This document shows, one piece after another, positions 35,223 to 46,000 of a stretch of DNA of 64,000 bases. The notes under the pieces are model-generated. The model was not told the origin of the DNA. It ran no database searches and saw only the letters and a list, made by a program, of their open reading frames with translations. The translations under genes and the position numbers were made by a program. Each line of letters starts with the position of its first letter. The stretch's first letter is position 1. This stretch comes from Cryobacterium melibiosiphilum (lineage in GTDB: Bacteria; Actinomycetota; Actinomycetes; Actinomycetales; Microbacteriaceae): NCBI RefSeq assembly GCF_003602235.1, contig NZ_QZVS01000080.1, positions 29,872 to 93,871 of the forward strand. Reading direction: 5' to 3'.

Positions 35223-36638
35223 GTGATCAAGCCCGATCTCACCCTCACCGTCGCCGAAGACCTCGGAAAGGTGCACTTCGTCGGCATCGGGGGCTCGGGC
35301 ATGAGCGGGATCGCCCGCCTCTTCATCAACAAGGGCTACACGGTCACCGGCTCCGATGTGCGCGAGTCCGACAACGTGCTCGCCCTGCGCGCCCTTGGCG
35401 CCCGCGTCGACATCGGCCACGACGCGGCCAACGTCGGCGATGCCGACACCCTCGTCGTGACCGGAGCGCTCTGGCAGGATAATCCGGAATACGTACTCGC
35501 GGGCGAACGTGGCCTGCCGGTGCTGCACCGCTCCCAGGCCCTCGCCTGGCTCATCCAGAAGCACCGCCTCGTCTCGGTTGCGGGCGCCCACGGCAAGACG
35601 ACGTCGACGGGCATGATCGTCACCGGCCTGCTCGGCCTGCACCAGGACCCGAGCTTCGTGAACGGGGGAGTGATCGAGTCACTCGGGGTGAGTTCGGCCG
35701 CAGGCGCCGATGACCTCTTCGTCGTCGAAGCGGATGAATCCGACGGCTCGTTCCTGCTCTACAACACCACTGTCGCGCTCATCACTAACGTCGACCCCGA
35801 TCACCTCGACCACTACGGGTCGCTCGAAGCCTTCGAGGCGGCATTCGTCGAATTCGCCGGCAATGCGTCCGAACTTGTTGTCGTGTCCTCCGACGACGTG
35901 GGCGCCGTGCGCGTCACCGCTCACCTTCGGGCCCATGCCCAGGCCGCCAGCCCGAGCATTGTGACCTTCGGCGAGCACGCCGACGCGAACGTGCGCGTGC
36001 ACTCGATCGTGACCGACGGCCCGGTGCGTTTCACCGTCGCCTGGAACGGCGCTGACTACTCGGCCGCCCTGCGCATCCCCGGCAAACACAATGCCATCAA
36101 CGCCGCCGGCGCTTTCGCGGTTCTCGTCGGCCTGGGATTCGAACCCCAGGCCGCCCTCGACGCGATCGCCGCGTTCGGCGGCACCGAGCGTCGTTTCGAG
36201 CTGCACGGCACCGTCGGCGGAGTCAGCGTCTACGACGACTACGCCCACCACCCGACCGAGGTCGCGGCGGCTCTGTCCGCGGCCCGCACGGTGGTCGGCT
36301 CCGGGCGCATCATCGCCGTGCACCAGCCGCACCTCTACAGCCGTACCAAGCTGTTCGCGCAGGAATTCGCCGACGCCCTCGAGACCTACGCCGACCAGAC
36401 GATCGTGCTCGACGTCTACGGCGCCCGCGAAGACCCCGAACCCGGCGTGACCGGCGCCCTCGTCTCCGAGCGGTTCCAGGACTCCGACAAGGTCGCCTTC
36501 GTGCCGGACTGGCAGGATGCCGCCGATTACCTCGCCGGCATCGCCCGTGACGGCGACTTCGTCGTGACCCTCGGCTGCGGTGACGTCTACCGCATCGTGC
36601 CGCAGCTGCTCGCGTCGCTCACCCGGGTGCGCGGATGA
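35223..36638 (+). CDS. murC: UDP-N-acetylmuramate-L-alanine ligase
   Basis: 471-residue Mur ligase adding the first L-alanine. The N-terminal [16 protein letters not shown]ossmann segment and the ATP loop AGAHGKTT (120-127, with His in place of Thr as usual in MurC) are diagnostic; [11 protein letters not shown] in the C-terminal domain is family-specific. The GTG at 35223 is 54 nt after murG; a TAGACT hexamer at 35171-35176 may give murC its own promoter. Confidence 0.96.
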   Translation: MIKPDLTLTVAEDLGKVHFVGIGGSGMSGIARLFINKGYTVTGSDVRESDNVLALRALGARVDIGHDAANVGDADTLVVTGALWQDNPEYVLAGERGLPVLHRSQALAWLIQKHRLVSVAGAHGKTTSTGMIVTGLLGLHQDPSFVNGGVIESLGVSSAAGADDLFVVEADESDGSFLLYNTTVALITNVDPDHLDHYGSLEAFEAAFVEFAGNASELVVVSSDDVGAVRVTAHLRAHAQAASPSIVTFGEHADANVRVHSIVTDGPVRFTVAWNGADYSAALRIPGKHNAINAAGAFAVLVGLGFEPQAALDAIAAFGGTERRFELHGTVGGVSVYDDYAHHPTEVAAALSAARTVVGSGRIIAVHQPHLYSRTKLFAQEFADALETYADQTIVLDVYGAREDPEPGVTGALVSERFQDSDKVAFVPDWQDAADYLAGIARDGDFVVTLGCGDVYRIVPQLLASLTRVRG

Positions 36639-36651
36639 CCCGCGCACCGCG

Positions 36652-37737
36652 ATGAGGAGACCGCAGGGGTTCACCGGCCCGCCCTCGGCCCGAAAGCCGC
36701 CGGCCCAGACGACCTCGGGCAAGACGACCTCGGGCAAGACGCCCGCCGAGTCCACCGGTCGCGGAGCGACCCGGTCCGAATCACCGTCAACCGGGCCGGT
36801 CACCCTGCCATCAACGGATGCCGCTGGGCCGACGAACGCCCGGATCACCCGCCTGCCGTTCGGGTTGTCAGCGGGCCGCGTCTCCGGGGGCGGAACGAAG
36901 TCAGCCTCTGACGGTGCGCGGGACGCGGCGCAGGGCGCCCGCGCCACGCTGACGGCCGGTGCCAAACTCACCGGCGGGGCGGCCCGCGCCGGGCTGCGGG
37001 CCGCCAAACGTGCGCGGAAGCGTTACGAGCGTCAGGAGGTGCGCCGCTTCACCTGGCGTTCCCGCCGCAGACGCACGAACTGGGTGGTGTCGCTCGCGGC
37101 CGTCGTGGTGATGACGCTCGTGGTGGTCGGTGCGGGATACTCCCCGCTCATGGCACTCCGCACCATCGAGGTCGTCGGCGCAAGCCGAGTGTCGGCCGAC
37201 GCGCTCGTGGCCGCCCTCGAAGAGCAGGTGGGGACCCCGTTGCCGCTCCTCGACTTCGGACAGGTCAAAGAGGAGCTCTCACAGTTCATGTTGATCCAGA
37301 GCTACGTGACCGAGAGTCGCCCGCCTGGCACCCTCGTGGTGCGCATCGTGGAGCGCGAGCCGGTGGGTGCCCTGGCCTCGGCTGCGGGTTTCGATCTGGT
37401 TGACGCGGCCGGCATCGTGATCGAGTCCAGCCCCGACCGACCGGCAGGTTACCCCCTGATCGATGCCGATAACGGGGTGGAGAGCGCGGGATTTCGCGCA
37501 GCGACGGCCGTGGTCAGCGTGCTGCCCGACAGCATCCGCTCGCAGCTCGACACCGTCAGTGCGGAAACGAAGGACGACGTCACCCTCAACCTCGTCGGGG
37601 GAGCGCGCGTCGTCTGGGGCAGCCCGGAGGAATCCGAATACAAGGCGGTTGTTTTGGGGGCTCTGATGGTCGGGCACCCCGTCGGCACCGTAAATGAATA
37701 TGACGTCACCTCGCCCGACAGTGCCGTGCTGCGTTGA
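36652..37737 (+). CDS. ftsQ: Cell division protein FtsQ
   Basis: 361-residue bitopic protein of the FtsQ-FtsL-DivIC complex. A long cytoplasmic N-terminus (~140 residues, low complexity with TSGKTTSGKT repeats, then basic) precedes one transmembrane helix at about 143-163. The POTRA domain follows (RTIEVVGASRVSADALVAAL ... PGTLVVRIVEREPVGAL, about 167-240) and then the FtsQ beta domain. The ATG at 36652 is 14 nt past murC. The 15-bp repeat aagacgacctcgggc near 36720 encodes the TSGKT copies. Confidence 0.92.
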   Translation: MRRPQGFTGPPSARKPPAQTTSGKTTSGKTPAESTGRGATRSESPSTGPVTLPSTDAAGPTNARITRLPFGLSAGRVSGGGTKSASDGARDAAQGARATLTAGAKLTGGAARAGLRAAKRARKRYERQEVRRFTWRSRRRRTNWVVSLAAVVVMTLVVVGAGYSPLMALRTIEVVGASRVSADALVAALEEQVGTPLPLLDFGQVKEELSQFMLIQSYVTESRPPGTLVVRIVEREPVGALASAAGFDLVDAAGIVIESSPDRPAGYPLIDADNGVESAGFRAATAVVSVLPDSIRSQLDTVSAETKDDVTLNLVGGARVVWGSPEESEYKAVVLGALMVGHPVGTVNEYDVTSPDSAVLR

Positions 37738-37896
37738 CAAGCCGTACTTCGGTCGACTTTTGGCCGGGACTTCGCGACACGCGGGCGCGCCTCCCCAGCG
37801 GGCGCGTCGTGGCGCATAACTTCTAAATCAGGAATTGCATACTCAGCATAACTTTAAGCCTCGACTAGAGGTTGAGAGTTCCACCGGAGGCCGGAC

Positions 37897-39096
37897 GTGT
37901 CAAACAATCAGAATTATCTAGCCGTGATCAAGGTCGTCGGTATCGGCGGTGGCGGCGTCAATGCCGTCAACCGCATGATCGAACTTGGCCTCCGTGGCGT
38001 CGAGTTCATCGCGATCAACACCGACGCGCAGGCGCTGCTCATGAGCGACGCCGACGTGAAGCTCGATGTCGGTCGTGACCTGACTCGGGGCCTCGGCGCC
38101 GGGGCAGACCCCGAGGTCGGTCGCCGCGCCGCCGAGGACCACGCCGAAGAGATCGAAGAAGCCCTCGCGGGCGCCGACATGGTCTTCGTGACGGCGGGCG
38201 AGGGTGGCGGAACCGGCACCGGTGGTGCTCCCGTCGTCGCCCGCATCGCCAAGTCCATTGGCGCCCTCACCATTGGCGTGGTCACGAAGCCGTTCGGCTT
38301 CGAGGGCAAGCGTCGCCAGGCACAGGCCGAGACCGGTGTCGCCTCGCTCAAAAATGAGGTCGACACGCTCATCGTCGTGCCCAACGATCGCTTGCTGGAA
38401 ATCAGCGACCGCGGCATCAGCATGCTCGAAGCCTTTGCCACGGCCGACCAGGTTCTCCTCGCCGGCGTGCAGGGCATCACCGACCTGATCACCACCCCCG
38501 GACTGATCAACCTCGACTTCGCCGACGTCAAGTCGGTCATGCAGGGCGCCGGTTCCGCCCTCATGGGCATCGGTTCCTCCCGAGGCGCCGACCGGGCCAT
38601 CAAGGCAGCTGAACTCGCCGTGGCCTCGCCGCTGCTGGAAGCGTCGATCGACGGCGCCCACGGCGTGCTGCTCTCCATCCAGGGTGGCTCCAACCTCGGA
38701 ATCTTCGAGATCAACGACGCGGCCCGCCTCGTGCAGGAGGCCGTGCACCCCGAAGCCAACATCATCTTCGGTGCCGTCATCGACGACACCCTCGGTGACG
38801 AGGTGCGCGTCACCGTGATCGCCGCCGGCTTTGATGGCGGCGAACCCGGCGCCAAGGCCGTTGAGGTGCGCCGCGCCGACCTCGTCGCCGCGGGCATTGC
38901 CAGCGGTGTCGGCACGGCTCCCGCGGGCGCCGCTGCCACCTCCACGACCCCCGACGCGAGCCAGTTCAGCGCCGAAGAGCTCGCCGGCTCCTCGGTCTGG
39001 GCCAGCAACGACGCCACCGCCGGTGGGGCCACGGTTGTTGACCCGGCCTTCGAAGAAGACCCCGACGACCTGGACATCCCCGATTTCCTCAAGTAA
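37897..39096 (+). CDS. ftsZ: Cell division protein FtsZ
   Basis: 399-residue tubulin homologue that forms the Z-ring. N-terminal [17 protein letters not shown], the GTP-binding GGGTGTG at 103-109, and the T7 loop region ([11 protein letters not shown]) are intact. A variable Ala/Ser-rich linker leads to the C-terminal peptide [10 protein letters not shown], which binds partners such as SepF. The GTG at 37897 has ggagg 8-12 nt upstream. The 159-nt gap before it (37738-37896) is AT-richer than its surroundings and probably contains ftsZ promoters, but no single -35/-10 pair stands out. Confidence 0.98.
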   Translation: MSNNQNYLAVIKVVGIGGGGVNAVNRMIELGLRGVEFIAINTDAQALLMSDADVKLDVGRDLTRGLGAGADPEVGRRAAEDHAEEIEEALAGADMVFVTAGEGGGTGTGGAPVVARIAKSIGALTIGVVTKPFGFEGKRRQAQAETGVASLKNEVDTLIVVPNDRLLEISDRGISMLEAFATADQVLLAGVQGITDLITTPGLINLDFADVKSVMQGAGSALMGIGSSRGADRAIKAAELAVASPLLEASIDGAHGVLLSIQGGSNLGIFEINDAARLVQEAVHPEANIIFGAVIDDTLGDEVRVTVIAAGFDGGEPGAKAVEVRRADLVAAGIASGVGTAPAGAAATSTTPDASQFSAEELAGSSVWASNDATAGGATVVDPAFEEDPDDLDIPDFLK

Positions 39097-39151
39097 TCCG
39101 CTTTCGTCCCTTTCGGGGGCGATCGACACCCTCGCCGAGCGCCTGCAGTCC

Positions 39152-39802
39152 GTGCGGGCCGGAATCGCTGACGCGGTCCGGCTCGCCGGGCGCGACCCGG
39201 GCGAGATCACCACGGTCGTCGTCACGAAGTTCCATCCCGCGAGCCTCATCCGTGAGCTGGCGGCGCTCGGGGTGACGGATGTCGGCGAGAGTCGGCACCA
39301 GGAGGCCCAGGGCAAGGCCGCCGAACTCGCCGACCTGAACCTGACCTGGCATTTCATCGGCCAGATCCAGGGCAAGAAGGCGCGCCAGGTGCGTGCTTAC
39401 GCCGACGTCATCCATTCCCTCGACCGTGCATCTCTTGTCGGCGCGCTCGAAGCAGTCGATGCCGATGCGCCCGTGCGGGACTGCTTCATTCAGGTCAATC
39501 TGACGGATGATCCCGCCCGCGGCGGTGCCTTGCCCGGCGACGTCGACACCCTCGCTGAGCAGGTGCTGGGCACGCCAGGGCTGTGTCTGCTCGGGCTGAT
39601 GGCCGTGGCTCCCCGCGAGGGCGAGCCGCGACGGGCCTTTGCGGCGGTGCGGGACCTGAGCGTTCGAATGCAGGCCGTGGCGCCGGCGGCAACGCAGTTG
39701 TCGATCGGCATGAGCCAGGACTACGCCGCGGCCGTCGCCGAAGGGGCGACACACCTAAGAATTGGCACGGCAATCACCGGGATTCGCCCGTTACACGGTT
39801 AA
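39152..39802 (+). CDS. yggS: YggS-family pyridoxal phosphate homeostasis protein
   Basis: PLP-binding protein of the YggS/PROSC family, which buffers free pyridoxal phosphate. The PLP lysine is in VVVTKFHPAS (K26 from this start); VGESRHQEAQGK, WHFIGQIQGKKAR and LSIGMSQDY are conserved. The start is uncertain: homology extends about ten residues upstream (IDTLAERLQS), but in that frame no ATG, GTG or TTG occurs between the ftsZ stop and the GTG at 39152; an ATC or CTG start is conceivable. The place between ftsZ and sepF is the usual one in Gram-positives. Confidence 0.88.
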   Translation: MRAGIADAVRLAGRDPGEITTVVVTKFHPASLIRELAALGVTDVGESRHQEAQGKAAELADLNLTWHFIGQIQGKKARQVRAYADVIHSLDRASLVGALEAVDADAPVRDCFIQVNLTDDPARGGALPGDVDTLAEQVLGTPGLCLLGLMAVAPREGEPRRAFAAVRDLSVRMQAVAPAATQLSIGMSQDYAAAVAEGATHLRIGTAITGIRPLHG

Positions 39803-39837
39803 TCTCATAGAGAAGAATTACCTACACGGAGGTCGAC

Positions 39838-40413
39838 ATGTCCAACCCGCTCAAGAAAACCATGGTCTACCTGGGGCTGGCAGACGAAGAGCTGCACTAC
39901 GAGGCCCCCGCGACCGCGCACGTGGCGGCCGTGCCGGCACCCGCTGAGCGCTCCAACTCGTCCAACGCGTCGGCGCAAGCCGCCGCCGCGGCCCAGTCCA
40001 GCGCCGCCCATTCCGGTTCGGCCCACAACGGATCGGCCCACAACGGATCGGCACCGAACAACGCCGGCCGTGCTCCGGTGACTCCGCTGCGCAAGACGCA
40101 AACCCCCAAGAATGTGGCTGCTTCCGAAATGAATGAAATTCTCACGGTCCACCCGCGTCAGTACCGCGACGCCCAGGTCATCGCGGAGTCCTTCCGTGAC
40201 GGTATCCCGGTCATCATCAACCTCTCCCAGATGAGTGACGCTGATGCCCGCCGCCTGATTGACTTCGCCAGCGGCCTGTCACAGGGCCTCTATGGCAAGA
40301 TTGAACGCGTCACCGCCAAGGTCTTCCTGCTGTCGCCGTCACACGTGATCGTCTCCGGCGAGAACAGCACCGAAGAGCCGGACGCGGAAGCGTCCTTCTT
40401 CGCCCAGTCATAG
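39838..40413 (+). CDS. sepF: Cell division protein SepF
   Basis: 191-residue Z-ring anchor. The N-terminal amphipathic membrane-binding segment [18 protein letters not shown] is followed by a low-complexity linker (about residues 20-90) with Ser-Ala-His-Asn-Gly repeats, and then the DUF552 dimer domain ([29 protein letters not shown] ... [10 protein letters not shown]). SepF is the main FtsZ membrane tether in Actinobacteria, which lack FtsA. The ATG at 39838 has cggagg 6 nt upstream. Confidence 0.95.
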   Translation: MSNPLKKTMVYLGLADEELHYEAPATAHVAAVPAPAERSNSSNASAQAAAAAQSSAAHSGSAHNGSAHNGSAPNNAGRAPVTPLRKTQTPKNVAASEMNEILTVHPRQYRDAQVIAESFRDGIPVIINLSQMSDADARRLIDFASGLSQGLYGKIERVTAKVFLLSPSHVIVSGENSTEEPDAEASFFAQS

Positions 40414-40422
40414 ACTTAGAGC

Positions 40423-40725
40423 GTGCTCGTCGATCTCCTGGCCACAGTTGCCTACTACGCCCTCCTCCTGTACTTCTTCGTGCTCTGGGGACGCTTCATC
40501 ATTGACCTCGTTCGCGGTGTCAACCGTTCGTGGCGGCCAACCGGATTCACCCTGGTGCTCGTGGAGCTGGTCTACACGTTCACCGACCCGCCGGTACGCT
40601 TCTTTCGTAAGCTGATACCGCCGCTCGCAATTGGACCCATCCAGTTCGACTTCGGGTTCACGATCACGATGCTCTGCTGCATCGTGGGAATGTCGATCGC
40701 GTCATTCCTGCGGGCGAGTTTCTAG
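40423..40725 (+). CDS. yggT: YggT-family membrane protein
   Basis: 100-residue integral membrane protein with two hydrophobic segments (about residues 3-25 and 72-95) separated by the conserved LVRGVNRSWRP and FTDPPVRFFRKLIPP loop. The family role is unclear, though the gene commonly lies between sepF and divIVA. The GTG at 40423 starts 9 nt after sepF. Confidence 0.9.
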   Translation: MLVDLLATVAYYALLLYFFVLWGRFIIDLVRGVNRSWRPTGFTLVLVELVYTFTDPPVRFFRKLIPPLAIGPIQFDFGFTITMLCCIVGMSIASFLRASF

Positions 40726-40849
40726 GCTTGTCCCGCGTTTCTCACGCTCGGCCCGCGCCACACCCGGTGCGGCATGTATTCTTGTCCGATGGCACTGATC
40801 TGTGGTGTCATACAACTGTTCGCAACACAAGTTCTAAGGGTGGAAAGCC

Positions 40850-41500
40850 ATGGCGCTAACTCCGGAAGATGTAGTCAACAAGCGGTTCCAGTCAACAAAA
40901 TTCCGTGAGGGATACGACCAGGACGAGGTTGACGACTTCCTCGACGAGGTCGTCGTTGAACTGCGCCGCCTTACGCAAGACAACGAGGAGCTGCGCGCGC
41001 GCATCACCGCCGACGGCGGAGTCGTCGCCGAGGCCGTCAGCGCCCCTGTCGCGGCCGTTCCGGCCTCGGCCGCCCCCGAACCCGTTGTGGTTCCGGAGCC
41101 CGTCAAGGCCGCCGCACCGGTCGTTGTCGCCGCCGAGCCGATCGATGAGACCGCCGGCACGACCAACCTTTTGCAGCTCGCTCGTCGACTGCACGAGGAG
41201 CACGTCAAGGAAGGCGCCGAGAAACGTGACGCCCTGATCGCCGAAGGCCACGCCACCGCCGCTCGCGTCGTTGCCGAAGCAGAGGCCAAACAGCGCGTCC
41301 AGAACCAGCAGATGGATCAGGAACGCTCCGTTCTCGAAGGCAAGATCGAGGGCCTGCGCACCTTCGAGCGCGAGTACCGTGTCAAGCTGAAGAGCTACAT
41401 CGAAGGCCAGCTCCACGACCTCGACGGCGCGTCGCCGGTCGGCGCCGGTGTCGGCAGCGATTCCGCGCCGAAGTCGTCCTTCCAGGGCTTTGGCGCCTAG
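40850..41500 (+). CDS. divIVA: Polar growth protein DivIVA/Wag31
   Basis: 216-residue coiled-coil protein that marks curved membrane at poles and directs wall synthesis in Actinobacteria. The lipid-binding N-terminal domain MALTPEDVVNKRF ... YDQDEVDDFLDEVV is typical; a Pro/Ala/Val-rich linker (about 60-100) precedes a second coiled coil (about 105-195). In relatives a Thr in the linker region is phosphorylated by PknA/B. The ATG has ggtggaaag upstream; a TATTCT at 40777-40782 in the 124-nt gap is a possible -10. Its end overlaps the predicted start of lspA. Confidence 0.95.
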   Translation: MALTPEDVVNKRFQSTKFREGYDQDEVDDFLDEVVVELRRLTQDNEELRARITADGGVVAEAVSAPVAAVPASAAPEPVVVPEPVKAAAPVVVAAEPIDETAGTTNLLQLARRLHEEHVKEGAEKRDALIAEGHATAARVVAEAEAKQRVQNQQMDQERSVLEGKIEGLRTFEREYRVKLKSYIEGQLHDLDGASPVGAGVGSDSAPKSSFQGFGA

Positions 41501-42077
41501 GGTTCGAACGGAGAAGCGCTCCCGCGCGCTGATCGTCCTCGCGCTCATCGCGCTGGGCATCTACGCGCTGGATCAAATCAGTAAGATCCTGGTCGTCGAT
41601 CTGATGACCGAGGGTGAGGTCGTCCGGGTTCTGGGCGAGGTGCTGCAACTGCACTTCGTTCGGAACCCGGGAGCGGCCTTTTCGCTTGCCAGCGGCACCA
41701 CCTGGGTCTTTTCGATCATCGCCGCCGGAGTGGTGGTGTTCATCGTCTGGTTCGCCCGCCGCATCCGTTCACTCGCCTGGGGCCTAGTCTTCGGGCTCCT
41801 GCTCGGTGGTGTGCTCGGCAACCTGACCGACCGCCTGCTGCGCGAACCGGGCTTCGGCCTCGGACACGTCGTCGATTTTCTTTCGACTCCGTGGCTGCTG
41901 CCGGCCATCTACAACGTGGCCGACATGTCCATCGTGTCGAGCATGATCATTTTCATGATCTTGACCATCCGCGGGATCGGCCTCGACGGCGAACGCGTCG
42001 TGGACAAGCCCAAATCGGACGCACCGAAGCCCGAAGAACCAACGTCTGATGAACCGAAGGCCGAGATCGTTCCGTGA
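41448..42077 (+). CDS. lspA: Lipoprotein signal peptidase
   Basis: About 209 residues; membrane aspartyl peptidase that cleaves the signal peptide of prolipoproteins. Four transmembrane segments, the RNPGAAFS motif, and the catalytic aspartates in NLTDRL and YNVADMSI are present. The C-terminal tail is Lys/Pro/Glu-rich. The start is uncertain: the GTG at 41448 gives a 53-nt overlap with divIVA and the TTG at 41490 an 11-nt overlap; neither has a good ribosome site. It overlaps the next gene by 4 nt. Confidence 0.9.
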   Translation: MSAAIPRRSRPSRALAPRVRTEKRSRALIVLALIALGIYALDQISKILVVDLMTEGEVVRVLGEVLQLHFVRNPGAAFSLASGTTWVFSIIAAGVVVFIVWFARRIRSLAWGLVFGLLLGGVLGNLTDRLLREPGFGLGHVVDFLSTPWLLPAIYNVADMSIVSSMIIFMILTIRGIGLDGERVVDKPKSDAPKPEEPTSDEPKAEIVP

Positions 42078-43000
42078 CCACCCAAACCCGTGCCCTGCCG
42101 CTGCCCGAAGGGCTCGAAGGCGTGCGTGTCGACGCCGGGCTCGCCAAACTGTTCGGATTCTCCCGCAGCTTCGCTGCCGAAGTCTCCGAACAGGGCGGGG
42201 TCATCCTCGATGGGACGGTCGCGGGCAAATCCGACCGGCTGCACGCCGGCAGCTGGCTTGAAGTCACCTGGCAGCCCAAGCAGCCGGTGCGCATCGATCC
42301 CATTGCCGTTCCCGGCCTCACGATCGTGCACGATGACGACAGCATTGTGGTCGTCAACAAACCGGCCGGCGTGGCGGCGCACCCGAGCGTGGGATGGTCG
42401 GGGCCCACCGTGCCCGGCGCCCTCGCGGCCGCCGGTTTCCGCATCTCCACCTCGGGAGCAGCGGAACGGGCCGGTATCGTTCACCGCCTCGACGTCGGTA
42501 CGAGCGGGCTCATGGTGGTCGCCAAGTCGGAGGCCGCCTATACCCACCTCAAGCGTGCCTTCCACGACCGCGAGGTCGAGAAGGTGTACCACGCCGTCGT
42601 GCAGGGGCACCCGGACCCGACCAGCGGCACCATCGACGCGCCCATCGGTCGGCACCCACACCACAACTGGAAATTCGCCGTGATCGCCGGTGGCAAGGAC
42701 TCCATCACCCACTACGAAACGCTCGAGGCGTTTCGTGCCGCGACCCTGCTCAAGATTCACCTGGAAACCGGGCGCACCCACCAGATCCGGGTGCACATGT
42801 CGGCCCAGCGGCATCCATGTGTCGGCGACGCCATGTACAGCGCGGACCCGAGCATCACCGCTCGCCTCGGGCTCGGCCGGCAATGGCTGCACGCCACCCA
42901 GCTGGCGTTCGAACACCCCGACTCACGCGAGTGGGTCACCTACAACGCCGAGTACCCGCCGGACCTGGAGCACGCGCTGAGCGTTCTCCGCGGCGACTGA
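42074..43000 (+). CDS. RluD-type pseudouridine synthase
   Basis: 308-residue RluA-family enzyme that isomerises uridines in rRNA (23S, if RluD-like). An N-terminal S4-like RNA-binding domain (about residues 12-75) precedes the catalytic domain with [15 protein letters not shown] (catalytic D140) and the C-terminal [10 protein letters not shown] motif. The GTG overlaps the lspA stop (GTGA); the lspA-rluD pair is common in bacteria. Which uridines are modified is not readable. Confidence 0.93.
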   Translation: MTTQTRALPLPEGLEGVRVDAGLAKLFGFSRSFAAEVSEQGGVILDGTVAGKSDRLHAGSWLEVTWQPKQPVRIDPIAVPGLTIVHDDDSIVVVNKPAGVAAHPSVGWSGPTVPGALAAAGFRISTSGAAERAGIVHRLDVGTSGLMVVAKSEAAYTHLKRAFHDREVEKVYHAVVQGHPDPTSGTIDAPIGRHPHHNWKFAVIAGGKDSITHYETLEAFRAATLLKIHLETGRTHQIRVHMSAQRHPCVGDAMYSADPSITARLGLGRQWLHATQLAFEHPDSREWVTYNAEYPPDLEHALSVLRGD

Positions 43001-43012
43001 GGACCATTTGTT

Positions 43013-46000
43013 ATGAGTGACGATTCCTTCGTCCACCTGCACGTGCACAGCGAGTACTCGATGCTCGACGGGGCGGCCCGGGTCAAGCCGCTGATCAAGG
43101 CCGCGGTGGAGCAGGGCATGCCGGCCGTCGCGATCACCGACCACGGCAACGTGTTCGGCGCCTTCGATTTCTGGAAGAGCGCGACCGAGGCCGGCATCAA
43201 GCCCATCATCGGCACCGAGGCCTACATCACCCCCGGCACCGACCGGCGGGACAAGACCCGGGTGCGCTGGGGGACCGGTGCCCAGAACCGCGACGACGTC
43301 GGTGGCGCCGGCTCCTACACCCACATGACGCTGCTCTCGGAGAACACCGAGGGCATGCACAACCTCTTTCGGTTGTCCTCCAAAGCCAGCCTCGAGGGCT
43401 ACTACTTCAAGCCGCGCATGGACCGCGAACTCCTCAGCCAGTTCGGCAAAGGCCTGATCGCCACGACCGGCTGCGTCGGTGGCGAGGTGCAAACCCGCCT
43501 CCGCCTGGGCCAGTACGCCGAGGCGAAGAAAGCCGCCGGTGACTTCCAGGACATCTTCGGCAAGGAGAATTTCTTCTGCGAGATCATGGACCACGGCATC
43601 GACATCGAGCGCCGCACCATGACCGACCTGCTGAAGCTCGCGAAAGAGCTCGACCTGCCACTCGTGGCCAGCAACGACCTGCACTACACCCACGCCCACG
43701 ACGCCACCGCCCACGCCGCCCTGCTGTGCGTGCAGTCGGCGTCGACACTCGACGACCCCAACCGGTTCAAGTTCGATTCTGACGAGTTCTACCTCAAGAC
43801 CGCCGCCCAGATGCGGCACATCTTCCGGGACCACCCGGAGTCCTGCGACAACACGCTGCTGATCGCGGAGCGCTGCCAGGTGGAGTTCAACACCAAAGCC
43901 AACTACATGCCTCGATTCCCCTGCCCCGAGGGCGAGAACGAGGAAAGCTGGTTCATCAAGGAGAACGAGATCGGGCTGGCCAAGCGCTACCCGAACGGCA
44001 TCCCCGATGCCGTCCGCAAGCGTGCCGACTACGAAATCGGCATCATCGTGCAGATGGGGTTCCCCGGCTACTTCCTCGTCGTTGCGGACTTCATCATGTG
44101 GTCCAAGCAGCAGGGCATCCGCGTCGGCCCCGGCCGTGGCTCGGGTGCCGGCTCCATGGTCGCCTACGCCATGGGCATCACCGACCTCGACCCGCTCGTG
44201 CACGGCCTCATCTTCGAGCGGTTCCTCAACCCCGACCGTGTCTCCATGCCCGACTTCGACGTCGACTTCGACGAGCGTCGACGCGGTGAGGTCATCAAAT
44301 ACGTCACCGAGAAGTACGGCGAAGAACGCGTCGCACAGATCGTCACCTACGGCACGATCAAGGCCAAGCAGGCCCTCAAAGACGCCAGCCGGGTGCTCGG
44401 CTTCCCCTTCGGCATGGGCGACAAGCTCACCAAGGCGATGCCGCCGGCGATCATGGGCAAGGACGTGCCCCTGACCGGCATGTTCGACAAGGACCACGCC
44501 CGCTACCGCGAAGCGGCCGACTTTCGGGCCGTGATCGAGAGCGACCCCGAGGCGCGCACGGTTTTCGACACCGCCCTCGGCCTCGAAAACCTCAAGCGCC
44601 AGTGGGGTGTGCACGCCGCCGGCGTGATCATGTCCTCCGACCCGCTGATCGACATCATCCCGATCATGAAGCGGGAAGCGGATGGCCAGGTCGTCACGCA
44701 GTTCGACTACCCCGCCTCCGAGGCTCTCGGCCTGATCAAGATGGACTTTCTGGGGCTGCGCAACCTCACCATCATCGACGACACCCTCGACAACATCGCG
44801 GTCAACCGCGGCCACCGGCCGGTGCTCGAAGAGCTCGGGCTCGAAGACCCCGCCGCCTATGAGCTTCTGGCCCGCGGTGACACCCTCGGCGTGTTCCAGC
44901 TCGACGGTGGGCCGATGCGCGCCCTGCTGCGCCTGATGAAGCCCGACAACTTCGAAGACATCTCGGCCGTCATCGCCCTATACCGACCGGGCCCCATGGG
45001 CGCGAACTCGCACACCAACTATGCGCTGCGGAAGACCGGTCAGCAGGAGATCATCCCGATCCACAAGGAGCTCGAGGAGCCCCTCAAAGACGTGATCGGC
45101 AACACCTACGGCCTGATCGTCTACCAGGAGCAGGTCATGTCGATCGCGCAGGTGCTCGCCGGCTTCTCGCTCGGTGAGGCCGACCTGCTGCGCCGCGCGA
45201 TGGGCAAGAAGAAGAAGTCCGAGCTCGACAAGCAGTTCGAGGGCTTCTCGCAGGGCATGAAGGACCGCGGCTATTCGATGGACGCGGTCAAGACGGTGTG
45301 GGACATCCTGCTGCCGTTCTCGGACTACGCCTTCAACAAGGCCCACTCCGCCGCTTACGGCGTGCTCTCGTACTGGACGGCCTACCTGAAGGCCGTCTAC
45401 CCGGCCGAGTACATGGCCGCCCTGCTGACCAGCGTCGGCGACTCCCGCGACAAGCTCGCCCTCTACCTCAACGAGTGCCGCCGCATGGGCATCCAGGTGC
45501 TCGCCCCCGACGTGAACGAGTCCATCGGCTTCTTTGCGGCCGTGGGAACCGACATTCGCTTCGGCCTCGGCGCCGTGCGCAACGTGGGCTTCAACGTCGT
45601 CGAAGCGATCCGCGGCGCCCGGGAAGAGCAGGGCCGGTTCGTGTCCTTCCACGACTTTTTGCACAAGGTGCCGCTGCCGGTTGCCAATAAGCGCACGATC
45701 GAGTCGCTCGTGAAGGCCGGTGCCTTCGATACCCTCGGGGCCACGCGCCGCGCGATGGTGGAAATCCACGAATCGGCGGTTGAATCGGCGGTCAAGACGA
45801 AGCGGGCCGAGAGCAACGGCGACGTCGGGTTCGACTTCGCGAGCCTCTACGATGAACCTCAGGACACCGAGCAGGTGCCCGACCGACCCGAGTGGAGCAA
45901 AAAAGAGAAGCTCGCCTTCGAGCGCGACATGCTCGGTCTCTACGTGTCGGATCATCCGCTCGCGGGCCTCGAAATTCCCCTCGCCAAGCACGTGAGCACC

